Origin: Pterois miles
Lineage: Eukaryota > Chordata > Actinopteri > Perciformes > Scorpaenidae
Length of the DNA: 64,000 nt
Direction of reading: 5' to 3'
Assembly (NCBI GenBank): GCA_947000775.1
Contig: CAMQGK010000334.1
Location: forward strand, 766,501-830,500
Shown here in pieces: positions 12,970 through 23,153 of this stretch; position 1 is the stretch's first letter; every line of letters begins with the position of its first letter. The notes below the pieces were generated by a model that saw only the letters and a program-made list of their open reading frames with translations, did not search any database and was not told the DNA's origin. A program made the translations under genes and the position numbers.

Positions 12970-13440
12970 GACTGGCTGTGTTTACGCTACTGTACATATA
13001 GATTTCGTTATATGAAATATATGCAATTTCTAAAATTAAGATAATAGTTTAAAACATTTTTAAAAGGTTATTTCTTTATTCATTTATTTATAAAACTTAC
13101 CCTCTTACTACTATTATACATTAATAATTACTATTATTTTACTAGTAATGACAATGATAATAAATTATTCATAAATAATTATTATTGTCAGAGGTCGCTA
13201 TAATAGCTTAGAAGACATAAACTTATTAATAGTTTAATTAATAGTCCGACCAGACTTTCTAATTTTCCAACCATCATGACAAAATATTATTTTTATTCAT
13301 TAGTTTTACGGATAATATGTATAGTAATAATAATAATAATATAGTCATTATCATTATTATCATTATTATTTATTTTTATGGTTAGGGTTACTGTAGGCCT
13401 AGTTGCTAAAGGAGTCCACTGTAGTTAGCTGGTGCTTGGA
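12970..13440. other. AT-rich spacer with TAA/TTA runs
   Basis: Very AT-rich sequence with repeated TAATAA and ATTATT words (13080-13375). It lies beyond the presumed atoh1 polyadenylation site. No gene was seen. Confidence 0.6.
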
Positions 13441-13486
13441 AACAACAGAGACAAAGAAACATTACGTTTTCGTTTGCTTTTTTATT
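13440..13486 (-). terminator. Candidate atoh1 polyadenylation signal
   Basis: On the minus strand AATAAA occupies 13486-13481, about 845 nt past the atoh1 stop. It is followed 25-45 nt later by a U/GU-rich stretch (TTTCTTTGTCTCTGTTGTTT), the usual layout of a vertebrate poly(A) site. Another AATAAA at 14325-14320 is only a few bases after the stop and lacks this context. The 3' UTR would then run from 14330 to about 13460. Not proven without transcripts. Confidence 0.5.
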
Positions 13487-14330
13487 CCCAAAATCAAATG
13501 AACATAACAATAAATGGCAAAAAATTATAGCCTTTTTTCCTCCCCAGCAATTTAACTATGGAGTTATAAAAAGCAAATCAAATGAAACGTATGAGCAATA
13601 AATAGGCCTACATGTCAATTAATCTCATCCAGTGAAAGCAAAAGACACACAAGTTCATCTGAAGATACAAAAGAAATAAAAATACAAAAGAAGGCAGCAT
13701 TGATGGCTACATTAAATAGGCTATTTGTACGGAATTGGCAGTCCTACACTATAACAAACAAAGCAAAACAACATTGTTTATGGTTTGAAAACAAAGGTCG
13801 TATTTCTCAAGCCTCTGGCTCGTGTATTTTTAAAGTGCACATTATGAACTTTTGAAGTTGCAAAACAAATTTACAAATACAAACATAAGTCACAACAAAA
13901 ATCTTATTATAGCTACAAAAAAGTTGTTTTTTACATTATCAAATATAAGCAATTATCCATAAAGTTATGATTTTGTGGAAGACAGCTTTTTGGTCGGAGT
14001 GACGTGGGAAATACCCATGGCAGTGCTGCGCGCGACATGGCAGAGGGGTCTTCCGGCCACGTCTCCTTGGAAACTGGAAATTATAGGCTATACATCTATT
14101 GGCAGAACCGAATTAGGTCTATCTCACGCAAATAAAAAGCCTTTGGACAAACAAGTCGATAAAATAGACGTAATGTTAAAAACTGAACATTACTTATTTG
14201 AAAAAGCAAAACTTGTCATCCTCTTAAAACGGCGTTTTGTTAGCAACAGATAGACTGCATGATTGACACGTTTACGGCTATTATTTTGTTGTACTGAACT
14301 TTTAATATAGTCTGTTATTTTTATTTGCGT

Positions 14331-15756
14331 TCAGAAAGCGACTGTGTGGTGATGGTGGCTGCGCAGCTTCAGTTCTGAGAGGTCATCTTCTTCACTGGAG
14401 TGGAGCTCCATCGCTATTTCATCCGAGTCACTGAAGTGGGAGTGCGGGGAAAACTCTCCGTCGCTCCGGGGAGACTCTTTCCTCCCACCTCCGCCCGGTG
14501 CGAGCGAGCTGCCTGCCCGGATGGAGGAAGGAGGAGAGGGGGAGCGCATCGCTTCTTCAACCATGGAGGAAAACGAGCCATCATCGAAGGAGGAGCGGAA
14601 GGGCATCCCGCTCATGTGAACAGGTAAGCTGCTGCCTGAGACGGGCAGTGCCGTCGCTGTCCTGCAGGTTGTCGGGGAGGAGGGAGACCTGTCCTTCGCC
14701 CCGTCAAAACCAACGGTGGATGGAAGCATAATGTCACACTTTGGCGAGTTGTTGTTGCTGTTTGAGACGTCGTTGCTGCCGCTGTTGGAGGACACCGGAC
14801 CTTGGAGCAGATCAGCCAGAGCGTTGATGTAAATCTGAGCCATCTGTAAAGTTTCATACTTCGAGAGCTTCTTGTCGTTGTCAAACGCCGGGATGACGCT
14901 GCGCAGCTCGTCAAACGCGTGGTTAAGACCGTGCATCCGCCTCCTCTCGCGCGCGTTGGCGGCCACGCGCCTCTGCTTCTGGACACCGTTGACAGGTCTG
15001 CTGGACTGGGCTCTTTGTCTCGTGGACGTCTCCTCATCGGGCACGGTGACCGTGCCTTGGAGACGGCACAGGTCTCTGACTTTGAGCGAGGAAGAGGAGG
15101 GGCTCTTGGCAGGTTTTCTGTAGCTGGGAGGGCTGGGATGGCCCGATGACTCCGGGGAGCCACTCTCTGAAAAATGAAAACAAAAAGTTAATAAACTGGT
15201 CTACTTTGACCACAACCTAATAATTATATCCGTAATAATAAATAAAAACAAATGCATTTACTGCTGTGACTGCTGTGTGTTTTTAAGTTACCAAGCGCAC
15301 TAATTGCAGGTTGAAATAAACTTTCCCTAAGCTCTCTGTAAAATAAAGTACTTCTCCTGGCTATCGAGTCCTTCGGTGCATGTAAAAGGACCTTAAAAAA
15401 CATTGCAAGTCCCAGTTGCCTGTTGCAAGTGACGTTGCCTTACGGGTGATTTGAAAAGTTGCGCAAAATGAAAATTAGAAGCGGTGTTTCTCACCTTGGT
15501 AGGAGCCGGTGCTCGGGCAGGGCGAGTGCCGCAGGTAGTCGGGTGAAGTGGCGTGTGCCGCGCAGGTGCCAGGAAGCTGCACCGGAGCCAGCCAGGCGCG
15601 TGGGTCATTGCCGCTATCCACGAGCGTCAGTCCAGGTTCGTAGCGGGACTCCTCGAGCAGCTGCTCCCCTCCCCTCTCCACCAATCTCGGTGGCGAGTCG
15701 AGAACAACCGCCTCCCGTGCGCCTCTGCTCCAGTCTTCCACACTTCGGACATCCAT
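14331..15756 (-). CDS. atoh1: Atonal bHLH transcription factor 1 (Atoh1), two exons
   Basis: Complete coding sequence join(15756-15495, 15166-14331), predicted 365 aa, close to human ATOH1 (354 aa). Exon 1 carries the Atoh1 signature DPRAWLAP followed by a YLRHSP motif. Exon 2 has the conserved LKVRDLC linker, then the bHLH (about residues 152-208) with basic region RRVAANARERRRMHGLNHAF and helix 2 KLSKYETLQMAQIYINAL. A Ser-rich tail holds SDGEFSPHSHFSDSDE and an acidic/His-rich end. The start is the first ATG in this frame, with a strong context (AAACATGG). Atoh1 is a nuclear proneural activator that pairs with E proteins at E-boxes and specifies rhombic-lip granule progenitors and inner-ear and lateral-line hair cells. 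Teleosts keep several atoh1 paralogues. Linkage to grid2 marks the ancestral locus, but a/b/c cannot be assigned from sequence alone. Confidence 0.95.
15167..15494 (-). other. atoh1: Intron within atoh1
   Basis: A phase-1 intron of 328 bp. The donor is CAAG|GTGAGA at 15495/15494 and the acceptor TTTTTCAG|AGAGTGG at 15167/15166. Reading through the donor meets a stop after a few codons, while splicing restores one frame across the conserved linker and bHLH. Mammalian ATOH1 is a single-exon gene, so this intron is a difference worth noting. Confidence 0.85.
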
Positions 15757-16170
15757 GTTTCCAAAAGACCCCAACAGGTAGGTGAAGTTAACCCGACTAA
15801 TAATAGTAGTTTTCTTCTCGGAGGCACGCACTGCTACGCTGTCGCGCTGTGTGAATATGACTGTCGCGTGCGGGACTCCTTCTCTGGTGTCTCAAGGCGC
15901 GGCGTCGGTTTAAAAAGCGGCACGCGTCTGGGAGCCCCCCTCCTTGCGCTGGTCGCGTGTTGACGTCCAATGAGAAGTCTCGGTAAGGCCCGAGAGAGGT
16001 GATTATGGCCCCCCGAAGCCGGACTGTTTATGATAACGTTACAATTTAAGGAGTGTTTAACGCCAGGGACGTAAGGGGAACCTCCCACAGGACGCACGTG
16101 CGTGGGGAGGTGACGGTTTTAGGTGAGGAGCGTGGACAGCGCGAGACGTGCGCAGCTGGGACTGTTCGTG
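15757..16170 (-). promoter_or_regulatory. atoh1: atoh1 promoter / CpG-rich 5' region
   Basis: Upstream of the ATG the sequence is CpG-rich. A TATA-like TTTTTAAA lies on the minus strand at 15916-15909, placing a start site near 15880 and a 5' UTR of roughly 120 nt. An inverted CCAAT box lies at 15967-15971. E-boxes CACGTG (16095-16100) and CAGCTG (16153-16158) could serve bHLH or Hes/Myc-type factors. Start site and usage are inferred. Confidence 0.45.
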
Positions 16171-17379
16171 TGTCTTAACGTCGCAGGTATGACATCCCCA
16201 ACTGTGTAAACTGCATATTTCCTGTACACCGTGTGGTGTAAAGGCTGCATTTAAATGTTCCCAGTGGCACCTGAACACCCACACCAAAGTTCAACTCGAC
16301 ATGTGTGCATCATCACATCGACCTAATTACAAGAAAGAAATCTAATAAAATATTTTGCCCCAAATCAACTCAAAGCACGAGGCTTCATCTCGTACTGGCA
16401 TTATGTATATTTTAAAAATTACAACATTTCATCTCTCTGTAAGTTGCAGAAATCAACAAAGTTGAATGAGAAAAGTCTGACTAAAAAAAGTTTGACCAAA
16501 CTTCAGCTGTAAAAGAAAAAAAAAAAGATGCCAAAAAATGTTGCAGCTCCTGGGGCTCGCGCGCTCATTGTCAATTCATTCATTGTAAGATCATCTCCAG
16601 TTTCCATTTTTCTTTTGTAGCGGCTCCAGAACCTTTTGATCCGGCTCTCGGAACGCCCTGTCGGTAAAAAGGGCTTCACGGGGAACGGAAACACGAGCAG
16701 GGGTCTCGCGCTCAACACTATTAAGGTACTGACACGAGCTGCTTTACGCGCGGCTGCAACTATTAGCAGCAGGGATGAAGCACGCGCACAAATGCAATAC
16801 ACAAAACGTGATGTGCAAACTACCTGAAAATACATTATGTCCATTACTCATTTATTACACTCCATGAACTCAACACAATGGGACGCTTGTATGGCTATAG
16901 GCAGAAATAATGTGTCCAGAGTTTATTTTGTGGTTCAGCAGTCTGCTGATCAAAGTGACCATGCTTACTGAGATGCAGACTTTAGGCCTAACCTGGGAAA
17001 TGAACAATGGGGTAATTGCTGGGTGGAAATTGGCTATTTAACTTAATTGCCACGGTCGATTTAGGATGCAGTTAGCCTATATGTTAAATACAGTAACCCA
17101 ATGTATGAGACACAATGATCAAGGGAGGTTGTCCCAGTCTTTTTCACCTCATTAAATGACCTAATCACAAAATTTAGGCCAAACGGAAAAAAAAGCATTA
17201 AAAGCAGCTATTTACAATCACATATTAAATATATAACTTATTCTGAAAAGACCAGACTCCTAAAAGTAGAGTGGTTGGGTATTGTGGAGGGGGGACACAA
17301 TTTGTGGGAAGAAATCCCATAATTTCAGAGATAACCCGACATCAATCTTTTCTATTTTTTATTCATGTATTCATGTTGT
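16171..17379. other. atoh1 upstream intergenic sequence
   Basis: No gene is seen. A CpG-containing patch at about 16540-16770 (with GCGCGCTCATTGTCAATTC) may be regulatory. The rest is AT-rich. Confidence 0.4.
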
Positions 17380-17700
17380 GGGCTAGAGGTCTGGCGCCGA
17401 GCGTTCGCCCCCTCTTCCCACCTACAAGCCCCCCATCCAACGGGCCGACCCGGGCTCCTGAAGCTACCGACAGGTTGGATATTGTAGCTGGCGATTATTA
17501 AAGTGTCGCGGCCACAATGGAGACTCTATGTTCCATTGGTCACGCCTGGGGGGCTCCTCCAGGGAGAGGGGAGGGAGGCTCCCATTCCAATGCGCGAGAG
17601 GAGTCTACGTGCTGCCGCTTCTCATTCCCGTCTCCCGGGAGACAGGGGCGCGACGGGCACGAGACCGGAGTGAGGGGAGCTGGACAGGGATTTCTAAACC
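17380..17700. promoter_or_regulatory. CpG-rich patch upstream of atoh1, possible regulatory element
   Basis: A GC- and CpG-rich island in AT-rich surroundings, about 1.5-1.8 kb upstream of the presumed atoh1 start site. It contains GCGATTATTAAAGTGTCGCG and a SOX-type CCACAATGG. Short open frames here have no family resemblance. It could be an atoh1 enhancer or an unannotated non-coding first exon. Confidence 0.35.
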
Positions 17701-19334
17701 TAACGTAGTCTTTCCTAAACTCACTAAATCCACGGTGTTAGTGATCAAATGTTATAATATAAATGTATGTAGAAGCTCTAAAGTTGGCAACATCAAGGGA
17801 ACTCTATCCAAACTTTGCGTTTGGTACAAACGCCTGGGAAAATCTAAATAACTATGAATATAAATATTGCAGTATAATTAAACTATATGTAATATCCTTA
17901 TTTGCACTCCACTACCTTTATTTTAGTTCGCTTTAGTTTTAGTTGCAATACTTTGAAGATCAACATTGCACATACAAAATATGGAATAAACTTAAAAAGT
18001 ATGAGGTATTATCATGGATTATACGTATATTCAATTTAACATCACCCCAGCCAGCTGAAACATTATAATGCTACTTTCTGTACATGTTGATGCTTTAAGT
18101 GTAGATCAGTAGCAATGCAATAATGTACGATGGCAAGTGTTTTGTTCTTTGTACTCATGTGCTCCTTAGTAAAATTACAAAAGCAGGGCATTTACTTAGA
18201 GTTATGGATAATAGAGTACTTCTACATTGTTGTATTCCTACTTTTGCTCGAGATCTAGATAGCTCTTCCACTACTAAAAAATAATTTAACTGCAAGTATA
18301 CAAAACGGAGAGTGGAAGGACTTAAGTTATAGGTTTACTCTCCACAGAGAGGGAATTTACAGATAACCATAATAATGACTGAAGATGCTGACTGTGATCT
18401 CCTCTGACTTGGAGGCTAAAATAAGAAAATATGTACCTTGGCGTCAAGTCGGTTGTCGCTCAGTGGTGTCCAGTGGAACTCAATGCACCATCAACATCTG
18501 AAAAATTCATTTCTTCCATTAATTTTCCATAATTTGGGCAATATCTGCCATTCATCTTGTTATAATGCACAAAGTCTGGAAAGAAAGAGACAGGAGATCT
18601 CAGATAGTTGGGGGGGAGGGCTAAACCCTGCCACCCACTGGTTGAAATGGAGAACTACAACGTAGTGCTCCATTGAACTTGACAGCAGTCCTCAGCAGTG
18701 CGTCTATCCAGCTGTTAACAGCAGCACACAGGCCTTTGAAGTGATCGCCTATTTGAAGTGAAAAGACACAAAAGCTTAGCTCATGCTTGAACTTAAAATC
18801 CATTCCACAAATGAAATCATATCTAAGATCACCAAAATCCATCTCAAATGTTATAGTTGCATTTATTTTTCCTTTGACTTTGACACGTCCCCCCCTTAAA
18901 TCTATTAGGTTTACTGATATGAAGCTACAAGTTAATAATACAAGGGATGAAATCCCTTTTCATCCAGTATTAAATGGCACCCTGCCTGCATGAATCAGTC
19001 AGCTGGATCAGCTGGCTCTTTGGAAATTAACACGTCAAAATGACAGTTTTTCTTCTGTTTAATGATCATTCGGGTTCTTCTCCGACAGCACATAAATAAA
19101 TCAGATAAATCAGATTCTGTTGCGTAATTATAAATGTTGATAAATTAATGGTAATAAAAGAAAAGAGACAGTGAAGTAGAGGATCTATATTAAACTCTTT
19201 ATGAAAGTACTTACCAGCATCTGTGACTTGTGCAGAATTAGTAACCATTTCCTCTGAAAAAGAAGACGACGAGCTACATACACTGAAAATGCTGGAGAGG
19301 AGACACTGCCATTTTGTCCAGAAAGAGAAGATGT
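17701..19334. other. Intergenic stretch between grid2 and atoh1
   Basis: Mostly AT-rich. The segment 18450-18760 reads like a dispersed fish repeat (a run around TGGAGCACTACGTTGTAGTT on the minus strand), but no second copy is in this window to prove it. No gene is called. Confidence 0.35.
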
Positions 19335-19705
19335 TAAAGGGATAGTCTGTGTATTTTGAAGCGGTTCTGCATGAGGAAATTATCCGTAGTAGGTGTATTA
19401 CTTCCAGACGGTGGTCAGCACTCCCTCAGCATCGAGGAGCACCGTCATTGGGGCAAAGCAATAGAGTGCTGTGGACGGGGGCGACAGAAAAATGCTTTTA
19501 AGCCCCTAAAAGATAGGCTCACCTAAAAAATATCTCTGTGGAAGTGTATGCGGTGGCTAAAATACATTTTTCTGCCATCCCCGTTCACAGCACTGTATTG
19601 CTGGTACTCCTGTCTATGTTTCTCAATGCTGGGGCACAGTGACCATCTACAGTAGAGTACACTGACTATACAACCTCTCTTCAAAACACCCGAACTATCC
19701 CTTTA
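19335..19705. mobile_element. Fold-back MITE
   Basis: It begins TAAAGGGATAGT and ends ACTATCCCTTTA, perfect 12-bp terminal inverted repeats. Internal arms also pair: AGTGCTGTGGACGGGGG near 19467-19484 against CCCCGTTCACAGCACT near 19578-19593, with CAGAAAAATG against CATTTTTCTG. The whole 371-bp unit can therefore fold on itself. There is no coding capacity. A target duplication was not clear. It lies in the grid2 3' flank or UTR. Confidence 0.7.
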
Positions 19706-22694
19706 CGTCCTCTGGAGCCTCGCTTCACCAAAAGAAATTTACAAATGTTTGGAGCGAACAGAAAAGACAAAATATTCATCAGGGAAAACATCACTTTGAG
19801 GACTCATTGCTGTGTTTTGAAGGGTGCATGCCAGAAGTGATAACAAAGATTCACACACACTAATTATTGACAGTTTGCTGATAAATAAGATGATGTGCAT
19901 TATATTTCTGAAACCTCGTATATGCTTGTCTTGCTTACCAAAAACAACAAATACCATCCCACTGTAGAAAACCTGTTTATTAGACAAATTATACACAGAA
20001 AGCTTTGCCACTTGTAACAGAGGCCCCAGTTTGTTCAGTTTTTGAATAATATGCAACACATACAACAAAATAGGCCTATATTAAATACTGTACATCATAA
20101 ATTTTTGAAAATTATCAAGTAAATCCTGTAGTTCTATGTATGAAATTAAAAATGTTAACAGATAGCGCAAGAGCAAGTTTGTGCATGCTTTCTTTTTAAT
20201 CAACTTGCCACTTTTTGTTATTTAGCCAGCAAATAATAAAATGAACTCAGGATGGTGTGAGAAAAGCAAAGAGTTTGTGTTTATGTTGACTGTGGGCGGG
20301 ACAAGGGAAAACCAAGCGCAGTAATGTGACTGCTAAACTCAACACTAAAGCTCATCATGATATACTCTTTTTCTTTTTGTTAAACAAAAATAGCATCAAC
20401 ATGTAAAATATACATTTTTTTATAATGTCTCTTTCATTTATACTAAATAAAACCTTTTTAAATGTCTGTGTCCTATTTGTCATTCAATAGCCATACTGTA
20501 GCCTAATATAAGAAAAGAACGCCTACGAATGCTTCAAAACACTGTGGTTTGACTGAGATCTCTACGCACAACATTTTGCAGTTTTAGTTCTTAAAGATAA
20601 CAAACTGAAAACTTGATCTAAACAACTAACATTATCAATTATTAATACAGTGTTAGTGAAAAAGATTTGGTTCCATTTTACCACCACACCCCCAAATCCA
20701 CAAAATGTTCCTTTAATGCTCTTAATGTACTGTTCCCTTTCCCCCACCCCAAAATGCACCTTAATGGTCTCATTTCAATTAATTGGCACTTAAAAAAAAA
20801 AAAAAAAAAAACGTTATATAAACAGTACCCTTAACATTACAGATATGAAATAGAAGTGTATTTCGGACTCGTCTCGTAAAAAGGCAGCCACTTGGTTCCG
20901 ATGGCCGTTGACTCTTGGTGACATTCCCATGACCCTAAAGCACAACCACTGGTTTGCTGCTTGAAAATGTTTCCAGTACGCGGTGAAGTTTTGGGTTGGA
21001 CTGGAAGTCAGGAGGGTACAGCTAGCTAGTTGACATATAAGGCCTGTACTGAAGACGCTGTTGTAATGGCTTCTCCTCAATGCAAAAGAAACTCCATTTC
21101 ACCACTTGAACCTGATAAGAAGTGATAAATGATCTCGAACATGACATGACCTTCAAGAATGAGCTTTTATCTTTTAAACACCCGGGCTATGGCAGCACTG
21201 AAAATTAAGCAAAACAAATAAAAATCAAAAGTTTGGATGACTTAATGATGCAAAACCAGAGACTACAGCACTCATTTAGCAGTTTTTCAACGTTTGCTGA
21301 GAGAAAAAAACAAGTAGACAGCTCAGAACAATGTCATTTTTTGTACTTCCTGACCAAAACACATTCCACGCATTATAATCTATTTTTTTTTTTCAAAAAA
21401 AATTCAATAAAAGACATATAATAAGCATAAGCTTTTTGAAGTCTTTCGGCTTGTCTTTTAATTTTTTTTTTTTCTGTTTATGTCATTTTTTTTGTATCAT
21501 CCCTTTTTACTATCCCTCTGAGAGTCTGATTAGAGGATCTCACCTTGACTTGAAAAGCAGATAGCACAGTACAGGTGAGAAAAGAAAAGGTCAGATCTAC
21601 ATACAATCACTTACAGGTCTGTGGGCACTGGTACAGTGCAGTGGGGTTGACAAAGAGTCTTAAATGTGCATCAAAGTGGTGAAAACCGTTTCAGGCTGAT
21701 GCACCAAAATGGCAGAAATAGTTTAAGATCGATGCACCAAAACTGGTGATTCAGTGTCATATTGTTGCACTGTCATGACATTTCAGCAGTTTTCAGACCG
21801 ATGCACTGTGATGGGGTTCAGCTGCAAAGTCTTAGGTCTAGTCAGGCCACTGTGTGGACACCACCGTGGAGATGATCACACATCTAGAAGCCCAGATATT
21901 GGTGAAATGACACCAGAGAAGAGAAAACTCAGTGCGGACTCCCACATAGTGAAAAGGCAGAGTAGAAGTAGAGAAGAGGAATCTTCCGATATTCACTGAA
22001 ATGGAGCCTTTTCAAAACTACAAGGGGCTGCTGTATGTATTCCCAGGGCTACAGACAAAACTATTGTTATATACGCCTTCATAAAATAAGAACTCATTAA
22101 TTGCTTAGTAGTGGGAGCCCCTTGGAGTTTAATGGCTAACGACACCACCAGTCATCCACCAATGGCAGCCCTGGAGCTCACAGGAATATAGACGTGTTTC
22201 CTGTGATTGTAGTAGGATAAACTAATCCCTCCGAGGCGGGGTTTAGATAATAATTGTCAGGTCATTTCAGCAGATCTCCATTACATGAGGCAGTCCTCAT
22301 ATCATAGAACAGAAGCAATATAAAAGATCCCCTTTCACACATATCCCCAAAAATAATCCCCCAAACAATCACAACAACAACAATAATAAAGCAAAGAGTC
22401 GACCCCCCCACCCTAACACTTTCCCTTTTTGCACCTCACCAGCTTGGTTTGCAGGAAGATAAGGAACACCCTAACAGACCTCCACCTCCTTCGTCTTCTC
22501 CACATACAAAATGGACACCCCTAGAAACACCCAAGCAGAAACTGAAAACATAAAGATTCCTATGTACACATCTCTATCCTCTGACTTTTTAGCTGTATTT
22601 GTTCTACTATCCCATGACCGATCCTAGCCACCTCGCCTCATTCTGCTCATCCTCCTCCTCTTTCTCTTGAACCAACCGCATCCTCAGCAACTCC
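19706..22694 (-). other. grid2: grid2 3' flank / presumed 3' UTR
   Basis: No exon is seen after the grid2 stop. Minus-strand polyadenylation hexamers include ATTAAA at 22133-22128 and AATAAA at 19981-19976, and neither has a convincing GU-rich follow-up. Long T/A runs occur near 21384-21400, 21460-21475 and 20791-20810. The 3' UTR length is therefore unknown. Confidence 0.4.
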
Positions 22695-23153
22695 TCATAT
22701 AGAGGTGCCCCTGTCTGGATCATTGCCATATCCAAAGTTGGGTCCTGGACCTGTTGGCTGGTAGGGGATGGAGGACATTGTTTTAATGGGGCTGCGGAAG
22801 AAGCCACCGTTGGGGGCCCTCTGCCTGAAAGGGCCCACCCCGCCAGTCCGGTGGTCCTGCAGGACGCCCCCGCCACCGCTACCGAAACCAGCGGAAAATC
22901 CAGCAGCGGCTTTGGCAGAGAGGCTGCGGCTGAGGGTCTGGATCTGCTCGGGGATGAAGGTGGTGGTGGTGATGTGGGTGTTGCGGAAATCGCTGATCTG
23001 CTCGAGTGCCTGGCGCGCGGCAGGCAGTGCATCCATGTCAAGGGGTGTTAAATCGACGGAAGAGGTGGAGAACTGCTTGTGGGGGCTTTCATCCTCGGTG
23101 CACAAGCTGTTAACCCGGCGGTGTAGGTGCTCCAGGTCGATCTCCTTATCGTC
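22695..23153 (-). CDS. grid2: grid2 last coding exon (cytoplasmic tail)
   Basis: 152 codons plus TGA. The acceptor is CACCTGCAG|GACGATAAG. It begins DDKEIDLEHLHRRVNSLC and contains QALEQISDFRNTHITTTTF, then PEQIQTLSRSLSAKAA, a Gly-rich insertion, APNGGFFRSPIKTMSSIPYQ, and ends NDPDRGTSI. The terminal GTSI is the class-I PDZ ligand that in mammals binds scaffold proteins such as delphilin, PTPMEG and S-SCAM. The Gly-rich stretch (about 22854-22905) is longer than in mammals as I recall them. The minus-strand frame stays open upstream of the acceptor to 23240, but the pyrimidine-rich acceptor and the match to the family place the exon start at 23153. Confidence 0.95.
   Translation of the reverse strand, partial: DDKEIDLEHLHRRVNSLCTEDESPHKQFSTSSVDLTPLDMDALPAARQALEQISDFRNTHITTTTFIPEQIQTLSRSLSAKAAAGFSAGFGSGGGGVLQDHRTGGVGPFRQRAPNGGFFRSPIKTMSSIPYQPTGPGPNFGYGNDPDRGTSI

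Noticed and set aside
14612..15163. Overlapping 183-codon frame across atoh1 exon 2
   Set aside because: It is a shadow of the GC-rich bHLH coding sequence in another frame.
15757..15831. In-frame upstream extension of atoh1 by about 25 codons
   Set aside because: It has no ATG (only a GTG). The ATG at 15756 is the first in frame and has a strong context.
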